Assembly (NCBI RefSeq): GCF_039634365.2
Contig: NZ_CP155080.2
Coordinates: 1-59,742, forward strand
Length of the DNA stretch: 59,742 nt
Reading direction: 5' to 3'
From: Mucilaginibacter sp. PAMB04168
GTDB taxonomy: Bacteria > Bacteroidota > Bacteroidia > Sphingobacteriales > Sphingobacteriaceae
Shown piece by piece: positions 48,511-55,973 of this stretch. Under the pieces are notes generated by a model, which saw only the letters and a list, made by a program, of their open reading frames with translations, did not search any database and was not told the DNA's origin. A program made the position numbers and the translations under genes. The first letter of the stretch is position 1; each line of letters starts with the position of its first letter.

Positions 48511-48909
48511 CTAATTCTTCATTACCCTATACATCTGCCTCAATACTTTATATAACTCCCTTTCTTGTACCAGGTGCAGACCCAATAGGTCGTTATACTG
48601 TGAAACTATTTCAGGTGGCAACTGGTGGTTTTTGATAATGGTGTTTGCATGTTTTGCCAACTGATTTATGTTGCTCCCCACCTTCCCCATTTCAGCGCCC
48701 ACCTTGGCAAGCTGAACAAGTACATCTTTGGTTATTATGAAATCCTGATTTTCTAAGACCCTCTTTATAAAAAGGTTTGTTCGGTTTAACCCTATCTGAT
48801 CTTCTAATTCCATTAGCTTTTTATGCTGTTCTTCGGTCAACCTTAAGTGTGCTTGCTTAATTTTTTGACCTTCATTTTTGGGTGGCCTTCCACCTTTGTT
48901 TCTGCTCAT
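48511..48909 (-). CDS. mobC: MobC-like relaxosome accessory protein
   Basis: A 132-aa protein with a basic start ('MSRNKGGRPPKNEGQKIKQAHLRLTEEQHKKLMELEDQIGLNRTNLFIKRVLENQ') forming a ribbon-helix-helix, then 'VGAEMGKVGSNINQLAKHAN', the MobC hallmark. These proteins bind oriT and help strand opening for the relaxase. The relaxase ATG is 1 bp away. A candidate oriT is 106 bp upstream. Confidence 0.88.
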   Translation of the reverse strand: MSRNKGGRPPKNEGQKIKQAHLRLTEEQHKKLMELEDQIGLNRTNLFIKRVLENQDFIITKDVLVQLAKVGAEMGKVGSNINQLAKHANTIIKNHQLPPEIVSQYNDLLGLHLVQERELYKVLRQMYRVMKN

Positions 48910-49014
48910 AGGTACGTGGTTGGTTTAAGAAAAATGAGTTGCGAATTTTTCCCTACCCCCTATTTTTAAAATTTATGAGGTACGAATGAATTTTAAGAAT
49001 GGGCAAGAACGTGT

Positions 49015-49064
49015 TGTGTAGGGTAAATCCCGAAGGGTTTACGATACACAAAAACACATCTTGC
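49015..49064 (+). other. Candidate oriT: inverted repeat and IncP-like nick motif
   Basis: TGTGTA (49015-49020) pairs with TACACA (49045-49050), and the inner GTAAATCCC (49023-49031) pairs with GGGTTTAC (49035-49042) with one bulged T, giving a long hairpin. CACATCTTGC at 49055-49064 follows and resembles the nick regions of IncP-type oriTs (ATCCTG/C). The nick would fall between 49063 and 49064 on the plus strand. The hairpin sits 5' of the nick as in RP4, next to mobC and the relaxase. It is inferred, not proven. Confidence 0.65.
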
Positions 49065-49724
49065 AGTTAGAAAAACAACATTCCGATATGGTATTGAAAA
49101 CGCCTGATTTGCAAGCGCCATATATGCCGATATGCGAATACTCAACTATGCCGTTGCCGGAAATGCTAATGGCGGTCAATAAACAGATATCTATATATAC
49201 AGATATTCCGATATACAGCTATTTAGATATATGACTATTCAGCTATTTGATTGCTGTATTTTAAAAGTGATTGGTTGGCCGTAGGCTAATCGGCAAAAAG
49301 AAAAGAAAGGAACTTAATCCCGTTGTACAGGCAGTGGTTGCGACACCAACAGTTAACTAATTAACTCTGCCTGTATATGCGTTCGGGAATACTCACGTCG
49401 GTATCTACATACCTGCCAAAACTGGCTGCCTATGGTTCGTCAAAAACAGTCTTATAATTCATAACTCGATGAATAAAGAGTGAGTGTAACTGCTCATAAT
49501 TTTTGGCTCTGCACCAAAAATGCTTCTTCCCCCAATGTCAAAGACCTATTTAACTGATCTGAATAGTTAGCTAATCAGCTATTCGGATATACAAATATAC
49601 GGTTTTGCTATATTTTACAAACAAATTTTTATAGTTTGCTATATTTTGTACGCAACAACTTATTAACCAAGGATTTAATTTTATCGGTTACAACTTTTAA
49701 CATCTATTCAAGAAAAAAATGGGT

Positions 49725-49823
49725 TTAAGTCTTTAGCCTTTTTTTTGATGCCTTTCGGTAGGCAATGACAGCTAAAATCGCATAGTAGACTATCACTGTC
49801 ACTACTGGTACATAAGGCTTCAT
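49725..49823 (-). CDS. Possible tiny membrane peptide, 32 aa
   Basis: ATG at 49823 to TAA at 49725: 'MKPYVPVVTVIVYYAILA' then 'VIAYRKASKKRLKT', one hydrophobic helix with a basic cytoplasmic end, as in many small membrane proteins. No homologue recognised. It lies in the otherwise non-coding region, and may be a chance frame. Confidence 0.3.
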   Translation of the reverse strand: MKPYVPVVTVIVYYAILAVIAYRKASKKRLKT

Positions 49824-50018
49824 TTTGTTTCTTTAAGATAGATTGAAGCAAATATGGCGGTTATACGGACGGATGTAAATACGCTAAAACTACTATTTAG
49901 AGGTCAAAAATGACGTATTTTTATACTACGTCATTATACGTATACACTCGTAAATTACTGGATTTTAGGAATATAGAAATATACGTATAATTGCCTATGC
50001 AACTATACGTATATACGG

Positions 50019-50963
50019 CTATCTGAATAGTTGGTCTTTTCCCTTTAAAATATTTAAAAGCTCAACTTTATTCTTAACTCCTGTTTTAAGGAACATTTTT
50101 TGAACGTGGGTGGTAACTGTTCGCTCTTGAATAAATAAACGATCGGCAATTTCTTTATACTTCAAGCCATCGGCTATCAAAGCTGCTACCTCAATTTCTC
50201 TTGGGCTTAATCTGTAGGCTTCGCAATTTTCCAAAAATACATCTTGCTTCACCTCGCTATCTTCGACGGTTAAAATTAACGCCTGTAAACGTTGATTTTC
50301 CTCTCGGCTCTGTTCTACCGTTTGCCAAATAAACAGCCCTGTTATTAAAAGGAAACCACCATTCATGACCAAAACTTCTGGCAATTGACTAACTCTGAAA
50401 AATGACAGAATAGGCATTGATACCCAGGGCGCAATAGCAATCAAACTTAAAAGCATTTCTTTGCCAAGTTTTTTATCCTCGCCCTGTTTTAACCTGATGG
50501 ATCGGTACATAGCTATTACGCAAATGACGGCATAAACGCATGGAATAATTACCCCATGCTTTACCGCTCTGTCAATATTTCCTTGTATCAGATATTCAAT
50601 GCCAAAGAATATAAGAAATGGCATTAACAGGAATAATAAAACCCCGTACCTTGCATGAAACCTCAACCTTTCTAAGTCGTAAGCTTTATAAAAATAATAA
50701 GGCATAAAACAGGCAAGAGCGACACCACTTCCCCAGGCAAGTATATTTTGCGCCGTTAGAGAAATTCGTTTCAAAGTCGGGTCTGGAAACAACCCCCCAC
50801 ATATATTATAAATGATAAAAAGAATTAATAAAATGATATAGTAGAGGCGTTTCTTTTCGAATGGTCTTTGTAAGTAAAATAGGAACTGATACAAGAGCAT
50901 AATTGCTTCAAAAATCACAAAGATAAATGTCACAATGTGCATGTCCGTGTTAAATACTTTCAT
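50019..50963 (-). CDS. Membrane-bound LuxR-type transcription regulator
   Basis: A 314-aa protein: seven or so hydrophobic helices in residues 8-210 ('IVTFIFVIFEAIMLLYQFLFYL', 'IILLILFIIYNICGGLF', 'VLLFLLMPFLIFFGIEYLI', etc.), then a C-terminal LuxR/GerE HTH ('LSPREIEVAALIADGLKYKEIADRLFIQERTVTTHVQKMFLKTGVKNKVELLNIL'). A sensor or stress regulator that binds DNA from the membrane. It overlaps the GNAT gene by 4 bp (ATGA), so both come from one mRNA. It may control transfer, given its place next to oriT. Confidence 0.85.
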   Translation of the reverse strand: MKVFNTDMHIVTFIFVIFEAIMLLYQFLFYLQRPFEKKRLYYIILLILFIIYNICGGLFPDPTLKRISLTAQNILAWGSGVALACFMPYYFYKAYDLERLRFHARYGVLLFLLMPFLIFFGIEYLIQGNIDRAVKHGVIIPCVYAVICVIAMYRSIRLKQGEDKKLGKEMLLSLIAIAPWVSMPILSFFRVSQLPEVLVMNGGFLLITGLFIWQTVEQSREENQRLQALILTVEDSEVKQDVFLENCEAYRLSPREIEVAALIADGLKYKEIADRLFIQERTVTTHVQKMFLKTGVKNKVELLNILKGKDQLFR

Positions 50964-51547
50964 ATAGTAGGTGCTTCTTTACCCCTCCTAAGCATGAATA
51001 GTTTATATCCAAAATCTAACTCCTGGTAAATAGAAAAACCAAATTTTTGATACCAAGGTATATTCTTAATAGTTGATGTTTCTAAGTAGATCGGCTTCTG
51101 CAGCTTTTGGCTATCTTGTATGATCTCTTTTAATAGCTGGCTTCCTACTCCATTATTTTGATCGGCATTAAAAACCCCTAAAAACCATAAATAATATATT
51201 GGTTCATTTGGGTAATTGCTCTTAATGGCGCTCTCCCGGCTCATGGCCTTACTTACTCTTGTCAATCCAATAGCATTTAGAAGTAGCTGTACATCCAATA
51301 AGGTTGATTTAATGGAGAACTTTTTTTGATCAGGATATAATACAAGTGCGCAACCTTTCTTATCATCTGACAGGTACACGGCACCAAACATATAGCAAAT
51401 TTCAAAAGAGTAGTCCATCAGGGCACGGATGCGCTCCTTTCTTTTAATATCCTGTTTTACAATGTAGTTCACGCTTTGGTTATCCTCGAAAGAATTAGTA
51501 AGGATTTCGATTACATGTGATTTGTGGTTTTTACCGGCTTTAATCAT
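50960..51547 (-). CDS. GNAT-family N-acetyltransferase
   Basis: A 195-aa protein with 'NNGVGSQLLKEIIQDSQKLQKPIYLETSTIKNIPWYQKFGFSIYQELDFGYKLFMLRR', the motif A/B pair of GNAT enzymes (acetyl-CoA pyrophosphate loop 'NNGVGSQLL' and 'WYQKFGF'). The substrate is unknown; antibiotics, polyamines or proteins are possible. Co-translated with the LuxR-type regulator. Confidence 0.82.
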   Translation of the reverse strand: MIKAGKNHKSHVIEILTNSFEDNQSVNYIVKQDIKRKERIRALMDYSFEICYMFGAVYLSDDKKGCALVLYPDQKKFSIKSTLLDVQLLLNAIGLTRVSKAMSRESAIKSNYPNEPIYYLWFLGVFNADQNNGVGSQLLKEIIQDSQKLQKPIYLETSTIKNIPWYQKFGFSIYQELDFGYKLFMLRRGKEAPTI

Positions 51548-51769
51548 AGGGCAATGAGCTTTTTATTAATAGTTAACTCGCTAATTATATATTATAACGT
51601 GAATAATTGTTTTAGGTTATGTGACCGCCTAATCGCAAAAAAAATATTTACTTTTATATCTTTACACCCTGCTTACAAAACTCCATTGCTTCAGGGATAA
51701 AGCAAATAGCACAAAAATAAAGCCTAATTACAGTTTTGCTATAATTAAAGGAACGTATGAATAAAGTTT

Positions 51770-52183
51770 ATGGGTAACAATGAGAATGAACGTTTAAAGC
51801 TTATCAGAAAAGCTTTAGGGTACAGCCAATTGGACTTTGCCCAGTCCATAGGTCTTACGCAAGGTGGGTATTCCGATATTGAAAGAGGAAAGAATGGGTT
51901 ATCAGGCAAGGTCAAACTTATGCTGATAAACATTCATAAAATCAACATAAATTACTTGGAAAAGAACCAGGGCGAAATGTTCTTTATTGAAACCCCTCCT
52001 GATCAACCAGAAGTTGTAAATACTACATCTGATCCCAATGCAGCTTCCGACACTAAAGACAGAATGATCGAATTACTCAAAGCCGATATTAAACGGCTTA
52101 ATTCAGAACGTGACCTATATATAGAACTCCTACAGTCAAAAGACAAAACAATTGCTGCGCTCGAGCGACAATTAAAAAAATAA
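51770..52183 (+). CDS. XRE-family regulator with C-terminal coiled coil
   Basis: A 137-aa protein: N-terminal HTH ('RLKLIRKALGYSQLDFAQSIGLTQGGYSDIERGKNGLSGKVKLMLI'), a linker with Pro/Asn/Ser, then a coiled coil ('RMIELLKADIKRLNSERDLYIELLQSKDKTIAALERQLKK') for oligomerisation. It is upstream of parA with an AT-rich GATAT motif region between them. It is a candidate regulator for the plasmid-wide GATATC motif family, by position only. Confidence 0.85.
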   Translation: MGNNENERLKLIRKALGYSQLDFAQSIGLTQGGYSDIERGKNGLSGKVKLMLINIHKININYLEKNQGEMFFIETPPDQPEVVNTTSDPNAASDTKDRMIELLKADIKRLNSERDLYIELLQSKDKTIAALERQLKK

Positions 52184-52185
52184 TA

Positions 52186-52225
52186 TATTTATATCAAGAT
52201 ATCATTATATAAAGATATTTACGTA
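52186..52225. promoter_or_regulatory. AT-rich GATATC motif cluster before parA
   Basis: TTTATATCAAGATATCATTATATAAAGATATTTACG at 52187-52222 combines the TATCAAGATATC and TATAAAGATAT elements seen at 16779 and 19218. In type I partition systems such repeats are autoregulatory or centromere sites. It lies 28-60 bp upstream of the parA start. Confidence 0.55.
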
Positions 52226-52249
52226 TCATTGTGTAAACATTGATTTGAT

Positions 52250-52993
52250 ATGAAAACCATTGCTATATTAAACCACAAGGGGGGTACGGGGAAAACTACC
52301 TCGGCTCTCAATATAGGGGCAGGGCTTGCACGACAAAAGAAAAAAACCCTGTTAATTGACATTGACCCACAAACCAATCTTACGGAAGGGTTGGGTAAAC
52401 GGGATGTTAAAGTCTCGATCTATAACAGCATCAGGGATGGCATTGATCTACCGATAGAAAAAATCAATGATTATTTAGACCTGGTACCCTCGTCATTAGA
52501 ACTGGTGGGTGCCGAACTTGAATTGGTTTCTAGACTGGCCCGGGAAAGCATTGTAAAAAATCTGATTAAAAAACTCAAAAAGAAATACGATTACATAGTA
52601 ATAGACTGTCCTCCGGCATTGGGCATGCTCACCATTAATGCACTTGTTCCTGCCGATACTGTACTGATTCCTTTAGAAGCGGAATATTATGCCTACAGGG
52701 GTATTGATAGAATGGTATCAATAATTTCAGATGTTAGAAACCATTATAATGAGAACCTGACTATTGGCGGTGTATTTATAACCAAATGCAATCCTAAAAG
52801 GTTGTTGACAGAACATATTACCGAAAGCGTACAGAAACACTTTGGCGACAAGCTGCTTACCAGTAAAATTAGAATTAATGTGGCCTTGGCCGAAGCACCT
52901 ATACACGGTAAGGATATATTTGAATATGCTCCTACATCAAATGGGGCAACGGATTATGAAAGTTTAGTAAACGAAATTTTAACAAAAATATAA
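52250..52993 (+). CDS. parA: Plasmid partition ParA ATPase
   Basis: A 247-aa ATPase with deviant Walker A 'KGGTGKTT' (10-17), 'LIDIDPQTNLTEGLG' and 'YIVIDCPPALGMLTINAL'. It lacks the N-terminal HTH of type Ia ParA, so it is type Ib-like. ParA moves plasmids on the nucleoid with a DNA-bound partner. The next gene (52998) is the likely partner and starts 4 bp after the stop. Upstream AT-rich repeats may be its operator or centromere. Confidence 0.92.
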   Translation: MKTIAILNHKGGTGKTTSALNIGAGLARQKKKTLLIDIDPQTNLTEGLGKRDVKVSIYNSIRDGIDLPIEKINDYLDLVPSSLELVGAELELVSRLARESIVKNLIKKLKKKYDYIVIDCPPALGMLTINALVPADTVLIPLEAEYYAYRGIDRMVSIISDVRNHYNENLTIGGVFITKCNPKRLLTEHITESVQKHFGDKLLTSKIRINVALAEAPIHGKDIFEYAPTSNGATDYESLVNEILTKI

Positions 52994-52997
52994 GGTC

Positions 52998-53261
52998 ATG
53001 GCAAAGAAAGACTTGGGAAATTTAGAAGAAAACAACAAAAACATGACTGGTGTAGGTGCACTGTTTAGTGTGCCCCCAAAAGCTGATAATACAGCAAAAA
53101 GAAAAAATGAGGCTGATTTGGAAGAAGAAGAAGAAATTACCGGTTATCCCCTAAGAATGAAGAAAGGCTGGTTGAAGCAACTTAAAATAATGAGCGCGAA
53201 CTCGGGAACATCAGTAAAAGACCTTATTTTAAATGCAGTCGCTGATAAATACAAATTGTAA
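52998..53261 (+). CDS. Small ParB-analogue / RHH partner of ParA
   Basis: An 87-aa protein: disordered charged N-terminus ('NNKNMTGVGALFSVPPKADNTAKRKNEADLEEEEEITG'), then a C-terminal 'YPLRMKKGWLKQLKIMSANSGTSVKDLILNAVADKYKL', a strand-helix-helix fold of ribbon-helix-helix proteins. Such small RHH partners (type Ib) stimulate ParA through their N-terminus and bind the centromere through the C-terminus. It is followed by a terminator (53263-53291). Confidence 0.75.
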   Translation: MAKKDLGNLEENNKNMTGVGALFSVPPKADNTAKRKNEADLEEEEEITGYPLRMKKGWLKQLKIMSANSGTSVKDLILNAVADKYKL

Positions 53262-53262
53262 T

Positions 53263-53291
53263 AAAAAGCCCTGCAATAAGTAGGGCTTTTT
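53263..53291 (+). terminator. Terminator of the par operon
   Basis: AAAAAGCCCT (53263-53272) pairs with AGGGCTTTTT (53282-53291) around GCAATAAGT; T-run present. It is symmetric and would also work for the minus strand. Confidence 0.88.
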
Positions 53292-53293
53292 TG

Positions 53294-53387
53294 CTATCAA
53301 AATAGAAGATCTAAAAGATCTCCAGGAGAAAATATTGCTATCAAAAAAAGATGGCCGGCAAAGCCGCAGGTTTAATAAATGCTATCA
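53294..53387 (+). repeat. 44-bp-period CTATCA array between par and the restriction gene
   Basis: Cores at 53294, 53338 and 53382, exactly 44 bp apart; interiors contain AGAAGATCTAAAAGATCTCC and GATGGCCGGCAAAGCCGC. The last core ends 13 bp from the stop of the minus-strand res gene (53401). It directly abuts the par terminator. Confidence 0.88.
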
Positions 53388-53400
53388 TTAACTTGCAACC

Positions 53401-55968
53401 TTAACTATCCAATAAATTATCCAACTCGCTTGTAAACTCATTCTTTACAAGTTTGCCACTACGAAGGTGATCAAAGAACTCGATATAATTTGAAGGGCTT
53501 AGAAAATGAAAGATGTAATTTTGATTAATTCCTGCGTCTTTTAGGGCTTTATTCAAATCCCTAAAATGTTCAGTTGCATATTTAAATTTTGCTTTGTTGA
53601 TATCACTGTCTGCACCATCCTCCTTAATTTCAACAACGATAATATTATCAAAACCGCTTTCACGTATTAAAATTAAAAAATCAGGATTAAACTTTTGCTG
53701 TGGCTTGGTATGTGAACTGGAAGCTTTGGTCAAGCTAAATTCAATTTCATAAAAGCTCTGATTCTTAGATTTAATCCATGACGTAATTTTTGCTGCATTA
53801 TCCTTTTTACATAAATAGCCTACAAATTTTTCCTCTGGTTCACTACTGGTAAAAACAATGTCAACTGGCGTTTTGAAAAGAAACGGTATAACGTCAATAA
53901 AATTTCCACGAAATGCCCTATCCTCTTTTATATCATCAAATGATTGCCCGGTTTTAACGTCAACAATCTCCGAAGCATAATCATTAGTATAAAAAACAGT
54001 CGTGTCTCTTCGCAAATTACCTAAGGAAGTCGATTCGATGCCCCGGTTTAAAGTGGATATTTCAAAATAAGGATTAGGCTTTCTAACAGTAATTAAACTC
54101 TTTGGTTTTTTCCGTAATAAAGTTCCAAAAGCAGAAAGAATCGCATTTTTATTGACTTTCGTTAATTCGTCACCGTCAATTTTTTTAGCTTCCATTGAAT
54201 TTCTAATAATCCTTTCAATAGTAGACTTTGGTATTTGCTGAGTGGTAAATTCACCATCCCGCAATTTTAATGCTATGCCTTCATACTTAAGGCTTCTAAA
54301 CGCTTCATAAATGTGGTTTACAACATTTGCTACAGTATCCGTTTCCTTTCTAACATTAAAAGTTCTCGTAAGTATTTCCCCCTTAAAACTTTCAAATTCT
54401 GTATATGTAGGAAATTCTGCTGTTTGAGATTGCAGCTTAATAAATTCATCTTCGTAATTGAATACTGCGGTTTCCTTTGTTGGAACTAAGGTAGTTGTTC
54501 GTTCATAATCAAAATTATGTAGTGTAAAGTGATAGTTCGCCCTATCTCCTTCTGACAAACTGCTGCTCACGATCTTAACTTCATATTCTAATATTTCGTT
54601 AACCAGATTCTTAATGCGACCGCTCCAACTATCATGATTATATACAGTAACCTTTGCATTTTTATAATCATCAGGCAGTCGCAACCCTCGGCCTAATACT
54701 TGGGCTATTAGCAATTTGGAATCAAACGCCCTTTCCTGCATCGGCACGATCTGCAAAACATTCTTTACATCCCAACCTTCCGTTAACATTGATACAGATA
54801 TTATCCATTCAAAAGTATTTTCTTTTTGGTCAATGGTTGGCAAGTGAACCTTAACATTAGTTTCATGCTCTTTTGCGGATGTGACAATAAGAACCTTTTT
54901 ATTACTTACATCATCATAGGGAATACCTTCTGTTTTTGAAATAAATCCGCAAAATTCCTCTTTAAATTGTTTTGCTAATCTTATGTCCCTGGTGATTAAA
55001 AGCGTTAAGGGCTTTATTTTTTGATAGACTTCCTTATGTGAATTATGTATTTGATATATTTTTTGAAACTTTATAGTTTCTTCATCTATTTCGTCCTTTG
55101 CCGTGTAAAATACGGTTTTTACAAAATTACTTTCTATTGCTGCATTAAGAGAAAATCTATAGATAACATCATTAAAGTACTCATTATTGATATAAGCTGT
55201 ACCAGTAAAGCCTAAAATATAGCGGAAGTTATAACTTGTATCTGTTAAAAAGCTTTTCCATTTTTTTATGGCCTTTTGTTCATCGGTACTTCCTTCAATT
55301 GTGTTATAGGCGTGGTGAACTTCATCACTTAATACTAAACATTTTTCGCCTTTATTGAAACCTAAACTATCAAAAATAGAAGTTCGGTTTTTTGAATAAA
55401 CTGCATGAATATTTTCAACGCAAATATCCCCTGGGAAAATTGTTTTAGAGGCATCAATTATATTAGCACTTTTAATAACTGCTGAATCTGGTATTGAGGC
55501 TGCTAAAACTGGGTCATTATTTAAATGATTGAATTTATCGGTTAAACCCCTTTCTATTGTCAACGAAGGACATAAGACAATCACTTTATCAATAAGGCCC
55601 AATCCTAAAGCGATTTGAGCAATGCCATACATCACAAAACTTTTTCCCGTCCCAGTTGCTAAGTCAAGTGTTCCTGACAGCTTGTTGGGCAATTGAATAT
55701 CTTTTTTATAATCTTCAATTGTTTTATAACGTTCCCTTAATTCACTGTTTTGATTATAGTTTTCATCAACCAGGCTTTCAATACTCTTATACCTGCCGGA
55801 AAACAAATATTTTATAGCAGTAATAATTGCCTGTTTTTGATAAGTTCTGTCAACACATAAAATATCTAAAAATCTATCCCACTCATCTAATGGAAAAGTT
55901 AAGGGATTAACAACTGGATTAATATTGAGAACCAGTGATTGGGTTTTAAAAACTAATTTATCCTGCAT
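53401..55968 (-). CDS. res: Type III restriction enzyme, Res subunit
   Basis: An 855-aa protein with SF2 helicase motifs: Walker A 'ATGTGKS' at 104-110, 'LSDEVHHAYN' (motif II), 'LGFTGTAY' (motif III), and 'AQVLGRGLRLPDDYKNAKV' (motif VI). The C-terminal nuclease 'HTKPQQKFNPDFLILIRESGFDNIIVVEIKEDG' gives the PD...(D/E)XK residues Asp and Glu-x-Lys. Size is about right for type III Res (850-1000 aa). It starts 5 bp downstream of mod in an operon and needs Mod to cut. It would protect against phages and act as an addiction module. Confidence 0.92.
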   Translation of the reverse strand: MQDKLVFKTQSLVLNINPVVNPLTFPLDEWDRFLDILCVDRTYQKQAIITAIKYLFSGRYKSIESLVDENYNQNSELRERYKTIEDYKKDIQLPNKLSGTLDLATGTGKSFVMYGIAQIALGLGLIDKVIVLCPSLTIERGLTDKFNHLNNDPVLAASIPDSAVIKSANIIDASKTIFPGDICVENIHAVYSKNRTSIFDSLGFNKGEKCLVLSDEVHHAYNTIEGSTDEQKAIKKWKSFLTDTSYNFRYILGFTGTAYINNEYFNDVIYRFSLNAAIESNFVKTVFYTAKDEIDEETIKFQKIYQIHNSHKEVYQKIKPLTLLITRDIRLAKQFKEEFCGFISKTEGIPYDDVSNKKVLIVTSAKEHETNVKVHLPTIDQKENTFEWIISVSMLTEGWDVKNVLQIVPMQERAFDSKLLIAQVLGRGLRLPDDYKNAKVTVYNHDSWSGRIKNLVNEILEYEVKIVSSSLSEGDRANYHFTLHNFDYERTTTLVPTKETAVFNYEDEFIKLQSQTAEFPTYTEFESFKGEILTRTFNVRKETDTVANVVNHIYEAFRSLKYEGIALKLRDGEFTTQQIPKSTIERIIRNSMEAKKIDGDELTKVNKNAILSAFGTLLRKKPKSLITVRKPNPYFEISTLNRGIESTSLGNLRRDTTVFYTNDYASEIVDVKTGQSFDDIKEDRAFRGNFIDVIPFLFKTPVDIVFTSSEPEEKFVGYLCKKDNAAKITSWIKSKNQSFYEIEFSLTKASSSHTKPQQKFNPDFLILIRESGFDNIIVVEIKEDGADSDINKAKFKYATEHFRDLNKALKDAGINQNYIFHFLSPSNYIEFFDHLRSGKLVKNEFTSELDNLLDS

Positions 55969-55973
55969 AGAAC

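Larger units (their letters stand above)
48910..50018. other. Gene-poor region with candidate oriT and AT-rich repeats
   Basis: About 1.1 kb between mobC and the LuxR-type gene. It holds the oriT candidate (49015-49064), stretches of GATAT/AGCTATT repeats at 49180-49245 and 49565-49625, palindromic ATACGTATA at about 49936-50010, and one tiny possible gene (49725-49823). No other gene was found on either strand. The features fit an oriT and regulatory region between transfer and leading parts. Confidence 0.7.
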
